The notes below the pieces were generated by a model. It saw nothing but the letters and a program-made list of their open reading frames with translations. It was not told the DNA's origin and made no database searches. A program made the translations under genes and the position numbers. 64,000 nt of DNA from Pseudomonas viridiflava (GTDB lineage Bacteria; Pseudomonadota; Gammaproteobacteria; Pseudomonadales; Pseudomonadaceae), in the NCBI RefSeq assembly GCF_001642795.1, contig NZ_LKEH01000025.1, forward strand, positions 272,113-336,112, read 5' to 3'. Below, in pieces: positions 9,085-17,760 of this stretch; position 1 is the stretch's first letter, and every line of letters starts with the position of its first letter.

Positions 9085-9139
9085 AGATTTGAAACGCACA
9101 GGATCGCGAACGCGATCCGAACGGCAGTCTTTCAAATCT
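9085..9139. promoter_or_regulatory. Nested inverted repeats in front of mexV
   Basis: The inner arm pair is a perfect 18-bp palindrome, GGATCGCG-AA-CGCGATCC (9101-9118). The outer pair is AGATTTGAAA (9085-9094) and TTTCAAATCT (9130-9139), almost concentric with it. On the mexV strand this lies 17 bp before the start codon, so it could be an operator or a leader hairpin. No T-run follows, so it is not a classical terminator. Confidence 0.6.
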
Positions 9140-9321
9140 AGTTGCTAATGCGCTGTTTGGAAAAAATATAAGGGCTGAACGTCGTGAATTTCAGCTCCTG
9201 AGGAAGTTTCTTACTTTTTTAAACGACTGTTCCGGCATAACACCGTTTTCTCCTATGTCATCTTTCGTCGGATGTTTATCGAGTCATCAGAATTCGATCA
9301 ATACGCCCAAGGGAAAATGGC

Positions 9322-10020
9322 ATGGCCGGCATCTGGACGAAAATAGTGACTGCCTTGCGGGGCGGGGCAAACGAGGCGTCGAGCAGTATCGTGGCGCGAC
9401 AGACGTTGCATATCCTCGATCAGGAAATCCGCAACGCCGAACAACACCTCGACGCCAGCCGCTCCAGTCTCGCGGGCCTGATGGCCAAGAGTCTTCATGC
9501 AACACGAAAGGTGACGCAGGCACGGGCACAGGTCGCTTTGCTGGTTCGCGACGCTGAAACGGCACTTGAAGCGGACGACGAAGCGACTGCTCTGGAGACT
9601 GCATCAAGGATCGGTCTGCTGGAAAAACTGATGGCCGAGGATGCCCGCATCGCGCAGGGCTATGCGACCGCTGTCAGCAGCCTGAGCGCGAGTCTGCGTG
9701 TCGGTGAGCAGAAGCTGTGGGCACTCCGGCAGCAGGTCGAAATGGTGCGGACCACAGAGTTCGTGCAGCAGGCGCAGGGCGGCTGGGCGGTATCCCGCGA
9801 GGAGTCGGCCGACAGGCTGCGAAGCGCCACGGATGCCCTGAACGATCTTCGGCAACGTCAACTGGAGACAGAGGCCCGCCTGCAGGTTCGGGAGGAATCG
9901 AGTCTTGCCGATGCCGATCTTGAACAGCGATTGCTGGATGCAGGGATCACAGTCGACACCTTCAGCGCGCAAACCGTATTGCAGCGAATAAAGAGTAATC
10001 GCGAGCAGCAGTGCGCCTGA
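9322..10020 (+). CDS. PspA/IM30 (ESCRT-III-like) family protein
   Basis: A 232-residue, nearly all-helical PspA/IM30-family protein. It starts MAGIWTKIVTALRGGANEA (amphipathic helix 0 region) and continues as long heptad-rich helices to about 220, the expected length of the family. PspA proteins bind stressed inner membrane and remodel it. A GGGAAA ribosome site supports the start. It heads an operon with YqiJ-like, flotillin-like and giant AAA genes (gaps of 17, 22 and 72 bp), which ties it to flotillin-type membrane domains rather than to a PspF/PspBC circuit. No sigma-54 promoter was found upstream. Confidence 0.85.
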   Translation: MAGIWTKIVTALRGGANEASSSIVARQTLHILDQEIRNAEQHLDASRSSLAGLMAKSLHATRKVTQARAQVALLVRDAETALEADDEATALETASRIGLLEKLMAEDARIAQGYATAVSSLSASLRVGEQKLWALRQQVEMVRTTEFVQQAQGGWAVSREESADRLRSATDALNDLRQRQLETEARLQVREESSLADADLEQRLLDAGITVDTFSAQTVLQRIKSNREQQCA

Positions 10021-10037
10021 TTCGAAAGGATGTCGAC

Positions 10038-10679
10038 ATGTACCATTTCATCGATACAGCGTTGTCGTTCCCTGTGGTGATTTTCAGCCTGTTGCTGGCG
10101 ATAACCATGATTTATTGGCTGATGGTGTGCCTGGGCATCCTTGACAGCGGTCCGGTCGATATCGACATGCAGGCTGTTTCAGCCTTCGACAGTGCCAGTG
10201 TCGAATCGGGTAAGGGGCTGGTTGCCCGTCTCGGTCTCACCGGCGTGCCTGCTTCCATCATCCTGACACTGATCAGTCTTTCGGGATGGCTGGTCAGCTA
10301 CTTCGGCCAGCTGCTTTTCATCGACCAGTTGTCACTCGGCTTTTTCTACTACCCCCTTGGGTTTGTCAGTGGGCTTTTGGCCCTCGCGGCCGCTTCGATC
10401 TTTACCCTGGTCACCCTTCGCCTTTTCAAACCTCTCGTCAGAAAGATCAGAGGGCCGGAACCGAAGCCGATCTGTGGGCAGGTGGCGGTCGTCACAAGCC
10501 AGACCGTGAACTGCAACAGCGGACGTGCACTGATGAGCGATGGCGGCGCAGGGCTGCTGCTTCAGGTTCGTACCTTCGGCACCCCCGAAATCAAACGCAA
10601 TGACCGGGTGGTGCTTCTTCAATACCTCGCAGACGAGCATGCCTATCTCGTCGTCAGCGAGTCGGAATTCAAGGGCTGA
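10038..10679 (+). CDS. YqiJ-like membrane protein with NfeD-type OB fold
   Basis: A 213-residue inner-membrane protein with helices near residues 8-32, 76-105 and 110-135. A soluble C-terminal beta domain (about 145-210, PICGQVAVVTSQ...) matches the OB-like domain of YqiJ/NfeD proteins. Such proteins pair with flotillins (YqiJ-YqiK in E. coli, NfeD-stomatin elsewhere) and are thought to act in membrane microdomain organisation. The start at 10038 follows an AAAGGA ribosome site 7 bp upstream. The next gene, a flotillin, is 22 bp away, the expected partner arrangement. Confidence 0.85.
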   Translation: MYHFIDTALSFPVVIFSLLLAITMIYWLMVCLGILDSGPVDIDMQAVSAFDSASVESGKGLVARLGLTGVPASIILTLISLSGWLVSYFGQLLFIDQLSLGFFYYPLGFVSGLLALAAASIFTLVTLRLFKPLVRKIRGPEPKPICGQVAVVTSQTVNCNSGRALMSDGGAGLLLQVRTFGTPEIKRNDRVVLLQYLADEHAYLVVSESEFKG

Positions 10680-10701
10680 GCCCGTTATGGAGTCATACAG
10701 C

Positions 10702-12750
10702 ATGCTGGACATGGCCATGCCATTTCTCATTATCCTCTGCGTCGCAGTTCTTGCCTTGGTCGCTTTGGCATTATTGATCAAGACCTTCTACGTCAAGGTC
10801 CCTCAGGGCACAGCGCTTATCGTCAACGATCTGTCGAGTCGCCCCAAAGTCTATTTCACCGGTGCCATGGTGCTGCCTTATCTCTACTTCATGGAAAAGA
10901 TGAAGATCAGCGTCATCACCCTAGAGATCGATCGAAAAGGCAAGGGTGGGCTGATTTGCCGGGACAACATGCGTGCCGATATCACCGTGGCTTTTTTTCT
11001 GCGCGTCAACGAAACCCGTGAAGACGTTCTCAAGGTTGCCAAGGCCATTGGTGTTCAGCGCGCCTCGGACAAGTCGGCCGTCAACGAGCTGTTCAATGCG
11101 AAGTTTTCCGAGGCACTGAAGACCGTTGGCAAGCAATTCGATTTCGTTGAACTGTTCGAGGATCGCGTCCGTTTTCGCGATGAGATCGTCAACGTGATAG
11201 GTCAGGATCTTTCCGGGTATGTGCTTGAGGACGTGGCCATCGACTTCCTTGAGCAGACGCCCAAGGTTGACCTCGACCGCGACAATATTCTCGATGCGGA
11301 GGGCATTCGCAAGATTACCGAACTGACTTCCGTCCACAACGTCATCACCAACGAGCTGGAACGTGATCAGGCGCTGAAGATTCAGAAGAAGAACGTCGAA
11401 ACCATCGAAGCAAGTCTGGCGCTGGAACGTCAGGAAGCCGATGCGCAGGCGCGGCAGAAGCGTGAAATCGCATCGGTGATCGCACGCGAGGAAGCCGAGA
11501 CGCTCAAGGTTCAGTCCGAAGAGCATCTGCGAGCCGAGGAAGCCCGCATCGCCGCCGCGCAGCGCATCGATGTCGCAGCGGTCAATCATCAGCGTGAAGT
11601 GGATGTCGCAAACCAGAACAGCGAGCGCGTCGTCATGCTCGAGAAGGAAACTGTCATTCGCGCCCAGGCCCTGGCGCAGGTTGATCGCGAACGCGAAGTG
11701 TCGCTGAGCCGGATCGAGCGTGATCGGCAGCTTGAAGAAAAGCGTGGGGAGATTGCCAGCGTCACGCGCGAGCGCGTTATCGTCGAAAAGACCGTCGCTC
11801 AGGAAGAAGAGGCCATCACCACATTACGTATGGTCGCCGATGCGGACCGCAAGAAAACCGTGGTCGTCACCGAAGCCCAGGCGCAAGCCGAGCGCGATCT
11901 GGTGTGTCTGGTCAAACAGGCCGAAGCAGACACAGTGGTGTCGGAATACCGCGCCAAGGAACTGGTAACGCTGGCCGATGCCGACTTGCGCAAGGCCGAA
12001 CGTGAATCGCAGGCTGCGATCAAGCGAGCCGAGGGCGTACGTGCCGAGAAGGCTGCATCAGGACTGGCAGAGGCCGAGGTTCGCATGCAGATCGCAGAGG
12101 CCTCCGAGCGTGAAGGGCAGGCCGAGGCGCTGGTGCTGAAGCAGCGGCTGTTGTCTCAGGCAGAAGGTGATCGTGCCGTGGGTGAGTCCGATGCAGAGGT
12201 TCGGATACAGATCGCTGAAGCCATCGAGCGCGAGGGGTTGGCAGAAGCGGCCGTATTGAAGCAGCGCCTGTTGTCCCAGGCCGAGGGCGACAAGGCCATC
12301 GGCGAGTCCAGAGCAGCGACCATCCAGGACGTCGGCGCTGCCGAAGCCGAAGTTCTTCAGAAACGTTTCGAGGCAGAAGCGGCGGGACTGACCGAGAAGT
12401 TCGAGGCGATGCAGAAGTTGACGGGCGGTGCCCGCGAGCACGAAGAGTTCCGTCTGGCTCTGCAGAACCAGCTCGATATCACCATGGCGAGCATCGCGGC
12501 CAACGAGAAGATTGCCGAGCAACAGGCCGAGGTGCTGTCCGCTGCCATGAGCAAGGCCAGCATCCAGTTCGTGGGCGGAGGGGATAACGGCGTATTCGAC
12601 GCCTTCGTGAAATCCCTTTCGGTCGGCAAAGCCATCGAAGGTCTGAATCAGAGCAGCCCACTTGCCGCTCAGGTCATTCAGACCGGACTCGGGATGCTCT
12701 CCAGAGTGGCCACCGAAAGAGCGTCGGACCGCCGTCCCGACGCTCAGTAA
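10702..12750 (+). CDS. Flotillin/YqiK-family band-7 (SPFH) protein
   Basis: A 682-residue flotillin. An N-terminal membrane hairpin (about 5-28, PFLIILCVAVLALVALALLI) precedes an SPFH/band-7 domain (about 30-230) and a very long Ala/Glu/Arg-rich coiled coil (about 230-590). A C-terminal flotillin tail follows. Flotillins form oligomeric scaffolds in ordered membrane domains. The ATG at 10702 is preferred because GGAG lies 9 bp before it; an ATG at 10687 is possible. The coiled coil holds two consecutive near-identical 40-residue units (12070-12309). Partner genes are the YqiJ-like protein upstream and the AAA ATPase downstream. Confidence 0.9.
   Translation: MLDMAMPFLIILCVAVLALVALALLIKTFYVKVPQGTALIVNDLSSRPKVYFTGAMVLPYLYFMEKMKISVITLEIDRKGKGGLICRDNMRADITVAFFLRVNETREDVLKVAKAIGVQRASDKSAVNELFNAKFSEALKTVGKQFDFVELFEDRVRFRDEIVNVIGQDLSGYVLEDVAIDFLEQTPKVDLDRDNILDAEGIRKITELTSVHNVITNELERDQALKIQKKNVETIEASLALERQEADAQARQKREIASVIAREEAETLKVQSEEHLRAEEARIAAAQRIDVAAVNHQREVDVANQNSERVVMLEKETVIRAQALAQVDREREVSLSRIERDRQLEEKRGEIASVTRERVIVEKTVAQEEEAITTLRMVADADRKKTVVVTEAQAQAERDLVCLVKQAEADTVVSEYRAKELVTLADADLRKAERESQAAIKRAEGVRAEKAASGLAEAEVRMQIAEASEREGQAEALVLKQRLLSQAEGDRAVGESDAEVRIQIAEAIEREGLAEAAVLKQRLLSQAEGDKAIGESRAATIQDVGAAEAEVLQKRFEAEAAGLTEKFEAMQKLTGGAREHEEFRLALQNQLDITMASIAANEKIAEQQAEVLSAAMSKASIQFVGGGDNGVFDAFVKSLSVGKAIEGLNQSSPLAAQVIQTGLGMLSRVATERASDRRPDAQ
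12070..12309 (+). repeat. Two tandem 120-bp units inside the flotillin gene
   Basis: Bases 12070-12189 and 12190-12309 encode the same 40-residue pattern (AEVRMQIAEASEREGQAEAL against AEVRIQIAEAIEREGLAEAA, then LKQRLLSQAEGD in both). The copies differ at many third positions, so the duplication is not recent. Confidence 0.85.
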
Positions 12751-12760
12751 TGCCCAGGCC

Positions 12761-12786
12761 AGCGCCCGGTTCGTTTGCCGGGCGCT
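12761..12786 (+). terminator. Hairpin between flotillin and AAA ATPase genes
   Basis: AGCGCCCGG (12761-12769) pairs perfectly with CCGGGCGCT (12778-12786) around an 8-nt loop; the tail is only TCTTC. It could attenuate transcription into the giant downstream gene or protect the upstream mRNA. Confidence 0.5.
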
Positions 12787-12822
12787 TCTTCACGACACTG
12801 ACCTGCCCATCCGGATTGACCC

Positions 12823-15800
12823 ATGTCCCAAGATCAGTTTGAAAACCCGACTCAGGAAGCGTCGAACACGGCGGTCACTGAAAGTGGGGCTTATGAGGTA
12901 TTGCTCAAACGCCTGCAGGAACAGGGCGACAGCCTGTCTCGGCAGGTCGACACGCTCAATGCCCAAAGGCTTGAAGAGTTCGGGTGCAGCTCGATGGAGG
13001 TACTGGGACGAGCTCGGTTACGCACGGAAAACAGCTGCATTCCAAGAGGCATCGTGCGTGTCGGTCCCGACCTTCTGTTCGGCTACAACGTGTCGCCCGG
13101 GCTCAATGTGGCAGCCCGAATTGACGATGTGTTTGCGCTGTTCCGTCTGAGCGAGGGCGAGCAGGGTTATGAAACCCACGCTGTTGATGTGGACGGCACC
13201 TGGCTGGCCGATCCGGTGTTTCGCAGGGATTTCGAGGAGTTTTATACCTATTACCGCGATGCCCGGTTGCTGGAATTGTCCGTCTCTGAAAACCGCTTGC
13301 TGGCCAGTTTTCAGTTCGGCGAACGTCTCACGGATATCCGGGTTTTCCGCTGGTCGATGAGCGCGTCGGGCAACGAGGTACGCTACCTCGATAATCGCGG
13401 GGAGCGCGATATCGTTAACGAGCCACGTTACGATTTTGAATGGATTCAGGCGGGTAGGGAGATGATCGTCAACGATCAAACGCCCCGTATGACCATTCTT
13501 GAAAGCGTCCATATTCATCTAGAGAACGGCGAGCTGGTTGTCAGGGGCGAGAGTCCGTCAGAAACCGGGATTGAGTTGTACCGTGAGGCGCTCGCTGAAA
13601 AGAACCAGTCGCTGCCTGATGTACAAGTGGCCTTCGCCAGACTGGGTAATCTGATCCTCTTGAGTGTCCGGCCCTACAAGGAAGAGCAGTGCCGCTATCT
13701 GGTCTGCAATCTGAAGGCGCTTGCGCTGACCCGGATTGATGCGATTGGCCTCGCGTGTCAGCGTCTTCCCGACGATCACGGCATTGTATTTCCCGGAGGG
13801 CTCTATCTTCAGAACGGTGAGCACAGGCTGTTCGAGTCTGCGATGCAAGGCATGCATTTCAAGCGTCTGCTGCGCTCGCCCAACGGTGAGGATTTTCTGT
13901 ACATCTTCCATGACGCGGTCGAGGGGCGTTCGGCCCTGTTCACTTACAACACCATCCGACGGCAGTTGCTGCCGCCCGTATTCAGTCATGGGTATGCGCG
14001 TCTCGAAGACGGACGCATGGTGATTTTCTCGGCTGAGGCCGAACCTGCCCGTAACCATCCTGTGCAGATCTGGCAGACCCCTTTCTTCACCGAGGATTAC
14101 GCAACCGGTCAGCCGTCGAGTCATTCGTTTCTCGGCCGAATCGGCAATGCCGAATTGGTCCGCGGCATTTCCGACCTGTATGACCTTGCCAGAGAATCTG
14201 TCGCTACCAGCGCCACGGCGGCTCGTTTCAGTGCACTGGAACGGCAGGTTGCGCTTCTGTTCGACAAGTACCACTGGTTGATCCACGACAGCACGGCTTC
14301 GCTGGCATCGATACTGCGCAGCATTGCTGATACCGGCAGTTCGATAGCCGATGAATTCGAAAAAGTCGAGCACTTGCGGGGCCATTCCACCCGATTGATG
14401 CAGGAGGCGAGACAGCGTCACGTCGCGCTCGCCAGTCAATTGCGCCTGAATCGTTGCGAGGATATCCAAGGTTTTGTCGCTCGGCTGGATTCGATCACCG
14501 GCTTGCGCGGCCATCTCGTGACCCTCAAGGAACAACGCTACATTGACCTGCACGCCATCGAAGAAATGGAGCAGAGCCTGCTGGCCGAGTTTGAGCGCAC
14601 CTCTGGCGATGCCGCCGACTTCATGTGCCAGGCCGAAGCACTCTTGCCCTATAGCCAGCAACTCGACGATCTGGATCGCCAGGTTCAGGCTGCTGCATCG
14701 GTGTTCGAACTGGAGCCGCCCCTGGAAAGCCTCGCAACAATGGCGACCGCTCTGGACCTGTTGTCGGGGCTTGCCAGCTCGCTGGGCATCGAGGACGCGA
14801 CGCAGCGCACCGGCATTGTCGAGTCCATCTCCAGCGTGTACGCGCGCATGAATCAATCCATGGCGCATGCTCGATCCCGTCGCAAGGCGCTGGTCTCGTC
14901 CGAGTCCACTGCGCAGTTTGCTGCACGGTTTCAGTTGATAGGCCAAAGTCTGACCCATGCCCTGTCGCTGGCGAACAGTCCTCAGGCGTGTGATGACCAG
15001 CTGGCGAAATTGCTGATTCAACTGGACGAACTGGAAAGCCGCTTTGGTGAGCATGAGTCGTTTCTGAACGATGTCATGGGCAAGCGTGACGAGGTACTGG
15101 AGGCGTTCGAGCAGCACAGACAGACGCTGATCAATACCCGCCAGCGCCAGACGCAGGGGCTCATGGATGCGGCCAGTCGTATTCTGGACAGCCTGCCGCG
15201 TCGTCTTTCGGGTTGTCTGGACATCGACCGACTGAACAGCTTTTTCGCCACTGACCCGCAGGTGCTGAAGCTGCGCGAGCTTTCTGATCGTCTGCGAATC
15301 CTCGAGGACAGCGTCAAGGCTGACGACATCGAAGCACGTCTGAAGGCCGCCCGCGATCAGGCGGTGCGGGAGCAGCGGGACAAGGCCGATCTGTTCGATG
15401 CCAGCGGTACGCTCTTGAAACTGGGGACCAGACACCTGTTCAGTATCAACACCCAGGCATTGGACCTGACCCTTTTGCCCCGAGACGAGCACCTCTGGGT
15501 GCATATCACCGGCACTGACTTTCATGAGAGGCTCGACGACGACGCCATCGCGTCGTTTCGCGTCTGCTTTCAAGCCAGCCTGGAGTCCGAGTCAGACAGC
15601 ATCTATCGAAGCGAATACCTCGCAGGCCAGGTGCTCGAGGCTGCGACGCAGTCAGGTATCGACCTTTCGCAGATGACGTTTGAACAACTGGAGCAGCACA
15701 TCCGGCAGTTCTGCACCCCGCTCTACAAGCAAGGCTATGAAAGGGGCATCCATGACCATGACGCTGCCTTGATACTCCAGCAGGTGATGCCGTGCATGGC

Positions 15801-17760
15801 GGCGGCCGGTCTGTTGCATTTCAGTCCATCGGCAAGAGCGTTCGCATTGATTGCCTGGCACCTGCCAGGAACATTCGAGGCCAGGATGACGGACTTGCAG
15901 CGCCGGGCCCGGTCCTGCGCTGCGGTTCTCAGGTTGTTCAATCACCCGGATGGCATGATCGAGATTCGCAGGGACATTGCGCTGACGCTCGAGTCTTTCG
16001 CGGTGGCGACGGGTTTGCCGGTTTCACCCCTGATCGTGTCGGAAAGCGCCGAGTACCTTGCGCACGTCTTGACGCAAGACCGTCCGGTTTTCGAAATCAG
16101 TGGGCATGGCTGGGACATTCTCGGAGCGCTCGAGCGGCGTCTGGAGTCTGACGCGTGTGGAGTGGAACTGAGCGATGCGGTACAGGCGATGGCAAACGAT
16201 CTGCGGGGACAATGGTTGCTCATCGGGCACTGGGTGATGGGCCTCTGCATCGACTCCGGACAGGGCGCGCTTGCTCACTTTGCGCCGGAAGCGACAGCCT
16301 TGCTGTTGCTGCGTTTCGCTGGCAAACCGACGCTACGGGTCAATACGTTTTCCGTGAACGTCCGCATTGACGGTCTTCTGGGAGAGCATCCGAGACTCGA
16401 CTCGGGTTCCCTTGCGTTCTCACTGGATGATTTCTTCACGCGCCTGCGCACGCACCGTGAGCTTTTCATTCCCCAGATGCACCGCTATCAGTCGTGGCGA
16501 CAATCGGTTCTGCGTCGTGAGCGTGAGGTGCTGCGCATCAACGATCTGCAGGCACGTCCTCTGACCTCTTTCGTTCGCAATCAGCTGATCAACGAGGTCT
16601 ATCTGCCGCTGATCGCCGATAATCTGGCCAAGCAGATAGGTACCGCCGGAGAGGGCAAGCGCAGTGATCTGATGGGGCTGCTGATGCTCATTTCTCCGCC
16701 CGGCTACGGCAAGACCACACTGATCGAATACGTAGCGTTTCAATTGGGTATGGCGCTGGTCAAGATCAACGGGCCTGCCCTGGGCCATCGCACGAGTTCA
16801 CTGGATCCTGCGCAAGCGATCGACGGGCCTGCGCGCATGGAGCTGGAAAAGCTCAACCTGGCGCTTGAAATGGGCAATAACGTCTGTCTGCTGATCGACG
16901 ATATCCAGCACCTGTCACCCGAGTTTCTTCAGAAATTCATTTCGCTGTGCGACGGTTCCCGGCGTATCGAAAGCGTCTGGAAAGGTCAGACCCGAACCTG
17001 CGACCTGCGTGGCAAGAAGTTCTGCATCGTGATGGCGGGTAACCCTTACACGGAATCGGGCGAGCTGTTCAGGATCCCCGATATGCTGGTCAACCGCGCC
17101 GATGTCTACAACCTTGGCGAAGTGTCGGGTGGCAACGAAAGTGCTTTTGCCCTGAGTTACCTCGAAAACTGCATGACCTCCAATCCGGTCCTGGCACCTC
17201 TGGCCAACCGGGATATGCAGGACTTTTACCTGTTGGCCGGGCACGCTCAAGGGAAGACGTTCAGCACCAGCGATCTCAGCCATGAATACAGTGGTGCAGA
17301 AATCACCGAACTGACTGAAACGATCCGCCGCCTGATGACGATTCGGGAGGTGTTGTTGCGCGTCAACGCAGCCTACATCGACAGTGCCTCCCAGGCGGAT
17401 GAGTACCGAACCGAACCACCGTTTCGTCTTCAGGGCAGCTATCGCAACATGAACAGACTGGCGGAGAAAGTATCGGCGGTCATGAACGAAGCAGAAATCA
17501 ACCAGTTGATTTCAGATCACTACCGTGGCGAGTCACAGCTGCTCACCCAGGGTGCAGAAGAAAACCTTCTCAAGCTGACCGAGCTGTGCGGACGGCTGAC
17601 CGAGGAACAACTCGCTCGCTGGGAGGAGATCAAAAAGACGTTCGTTCGCAATCAGCGCATGGGCGGTGATGACAAGGATGTGGGCAACCGAATCGTCGCC
17701 CAGCTCAGCGATGCCGTTGAAGGCATTCGGGCCATTGCCGATCAGGGGCGCCGCGCTTAG
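12823..17760 (+). CDS. Giant AAA ATPase with DUF3686-type N-terminal region
   Basis: A 1645-residue protein. Residues about 60-470 look like repeated beta-rich blades (the region assigned to DUF3686 in such proteins, often labelled DNA-repair ATPase without experimental support). Residues about 480-960 are mostly helical and coiled. A single AAA domain follows at about 1260-1480 with Walker A SPPGYGKTT (1291-1299), Walker B VCLLIDDIQ (Asp1359/Asp1360) and an asparagine-bearing sensor strand VMAGNPYT. No membrane segment is seen. The operon with PspA-like, YqiJ-like and flotillin genes suggests the ATPase remodels membrane-bound PspA or flotillin assemblies; that is inference. It overlaps the converging DUF1513 gene by 3 bp. 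Confidence 0.85.
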   Translation: MSQDQFENPTQEASNTAVTESGAYEVLLKRLQEQGDSLSRQVDTLNAQRLEEFGCSSMEVLGRARLRTENSCIPRGIVRVGPDLLFGYNVSPGLNVAARIDDVFALFRLSEGEQGYETHAVDVDGTWLADPVFRRDFEEFYTYYRDARLLELSVSENRLLASFQFGERLTDIRVFRWSMSASGNEVRYLDNRGERDIVNEPRYDFEWIQAGREMIVNDQTPRMTILESVHIHLENGELVVRGESPSETGIELYREALAEKNQSLPDVQVAFARLGNLILLSVRPYKEEQCRYLVCNLKALALTRIDAIGLACQRLPDDHGIVFPGGLYLQNGEHRLFESAMQGMHFKRLLRSPNGEDFLYIFHDAVEGRSALFTYNTIRRQLLPPVFSHGYARLEDGRMVIFSAEAEPARNHPVQIWQTPFFTEDYATGQPSSHSFLGRIGNAELVRGISDLYDLARESVATSATAARFSALERQVALLFDKYHWLIHDSTASLASILRSIADTGSSIADEFEKVEHLRGHSTRLMQEARQRHVALASQLRLNRCEDIQGFVARLDSITGLRGHLVTLKEQRYIDLHAIEEMEQSLLAEFERTSGDAADFMCQAEALLPYSQQLDDLDRQVQAAASVFELEPPLESLATMATALDLLSGLASSLGIEDATQRTGIVESISSVYARMNQSMAHARSRRKALVSSESTAQFAARFQLIGQSLTHALSLANSPQACDDQLAKLLIQLDELESRFGEHESFLNDVMGKRDEVLEAFEQHRQTLINTRQRQTQGLMDAASRILDSLPRRLSGCLDIDRLNSFFATDPQVLKLRELSDRLRILEDSVKADDIEARLKAARDQAVREQRDKADLFDASGTLLKLGTRHLFSINTQALDLTLLPRDEHLWVHITGTDFHERLDDDAIASFRVCFQASLESESDSIYRSEYLAGQVLEAATQSGIDLSQMTFEQLEQHIRQFCTPLYKQGYERGIHDHDAALILQQVMPCMAAAGLLHFSPSARAFALIAWHLPGTFEARMTDLQRRARSCAAVLRLFNHPDGMIEIRRDIALTLESFAVATGLPVSPLIVSESAEYLAHVLTQDRPVFEISGHGWDILGALERRLESDACGVELSDAVQAMANDLRGQWLLIGHWVMGLCIDSGQGALAHFAPEATALLLLRFAGKPTLRVNTFSVNVRIDGLLGEHPRLDSGSLAFSLDDFFTRLRTHRELFIPQMHRYQSWRQSVLRREREVLRINDLQARPLTSFVRNQLINEVYLPLIADNLAKQIGTAGEGKRSDLMGLLMLISPPGYGKTTLIEYVAFQLGMALVKINGPALGHRTSSLDPAQAIDGPARMELEKLNLALEMGNNVCLLIDDIQHLSPEFLQKFISLCDGSRRIESVWKGQTRTCDLRGKKFCIVMAGNPYTESGELFRIPDMLVNRADVYNLGEVSGGNESAFALSYLENCMTSNPVLAPLANRDMQDFYLLAGHAQGKTFSTSDLSHEYSGAEITELTETIRRLMTIREVLLRVNAAYIDSASQADEYRTEPPFRLQGSYRNMNRLAEKVSAVMNEAEINQLISDHYRGESQLLTQGAEENLLKLTELCGRLTEEQLARWEEIKKTFVRNQRMGGDDKDVGNRIVAQLSDAVEGIRAIADQGRRA

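Noticed and set aside
9140..9321. Possible sigma-54 promoter for the PspA-like gene
   Set aside because: I looked for the GG/GC core with the right spacing (TGGCAC-N5-TTGC) and found none, and there is no pspF-type activator nearby.
13558..15573. 671-codon open frame opposite the giant AAA gene
   Set aside because: Complete overlap with a well supported gene; product composition typical of an antisense shadow.
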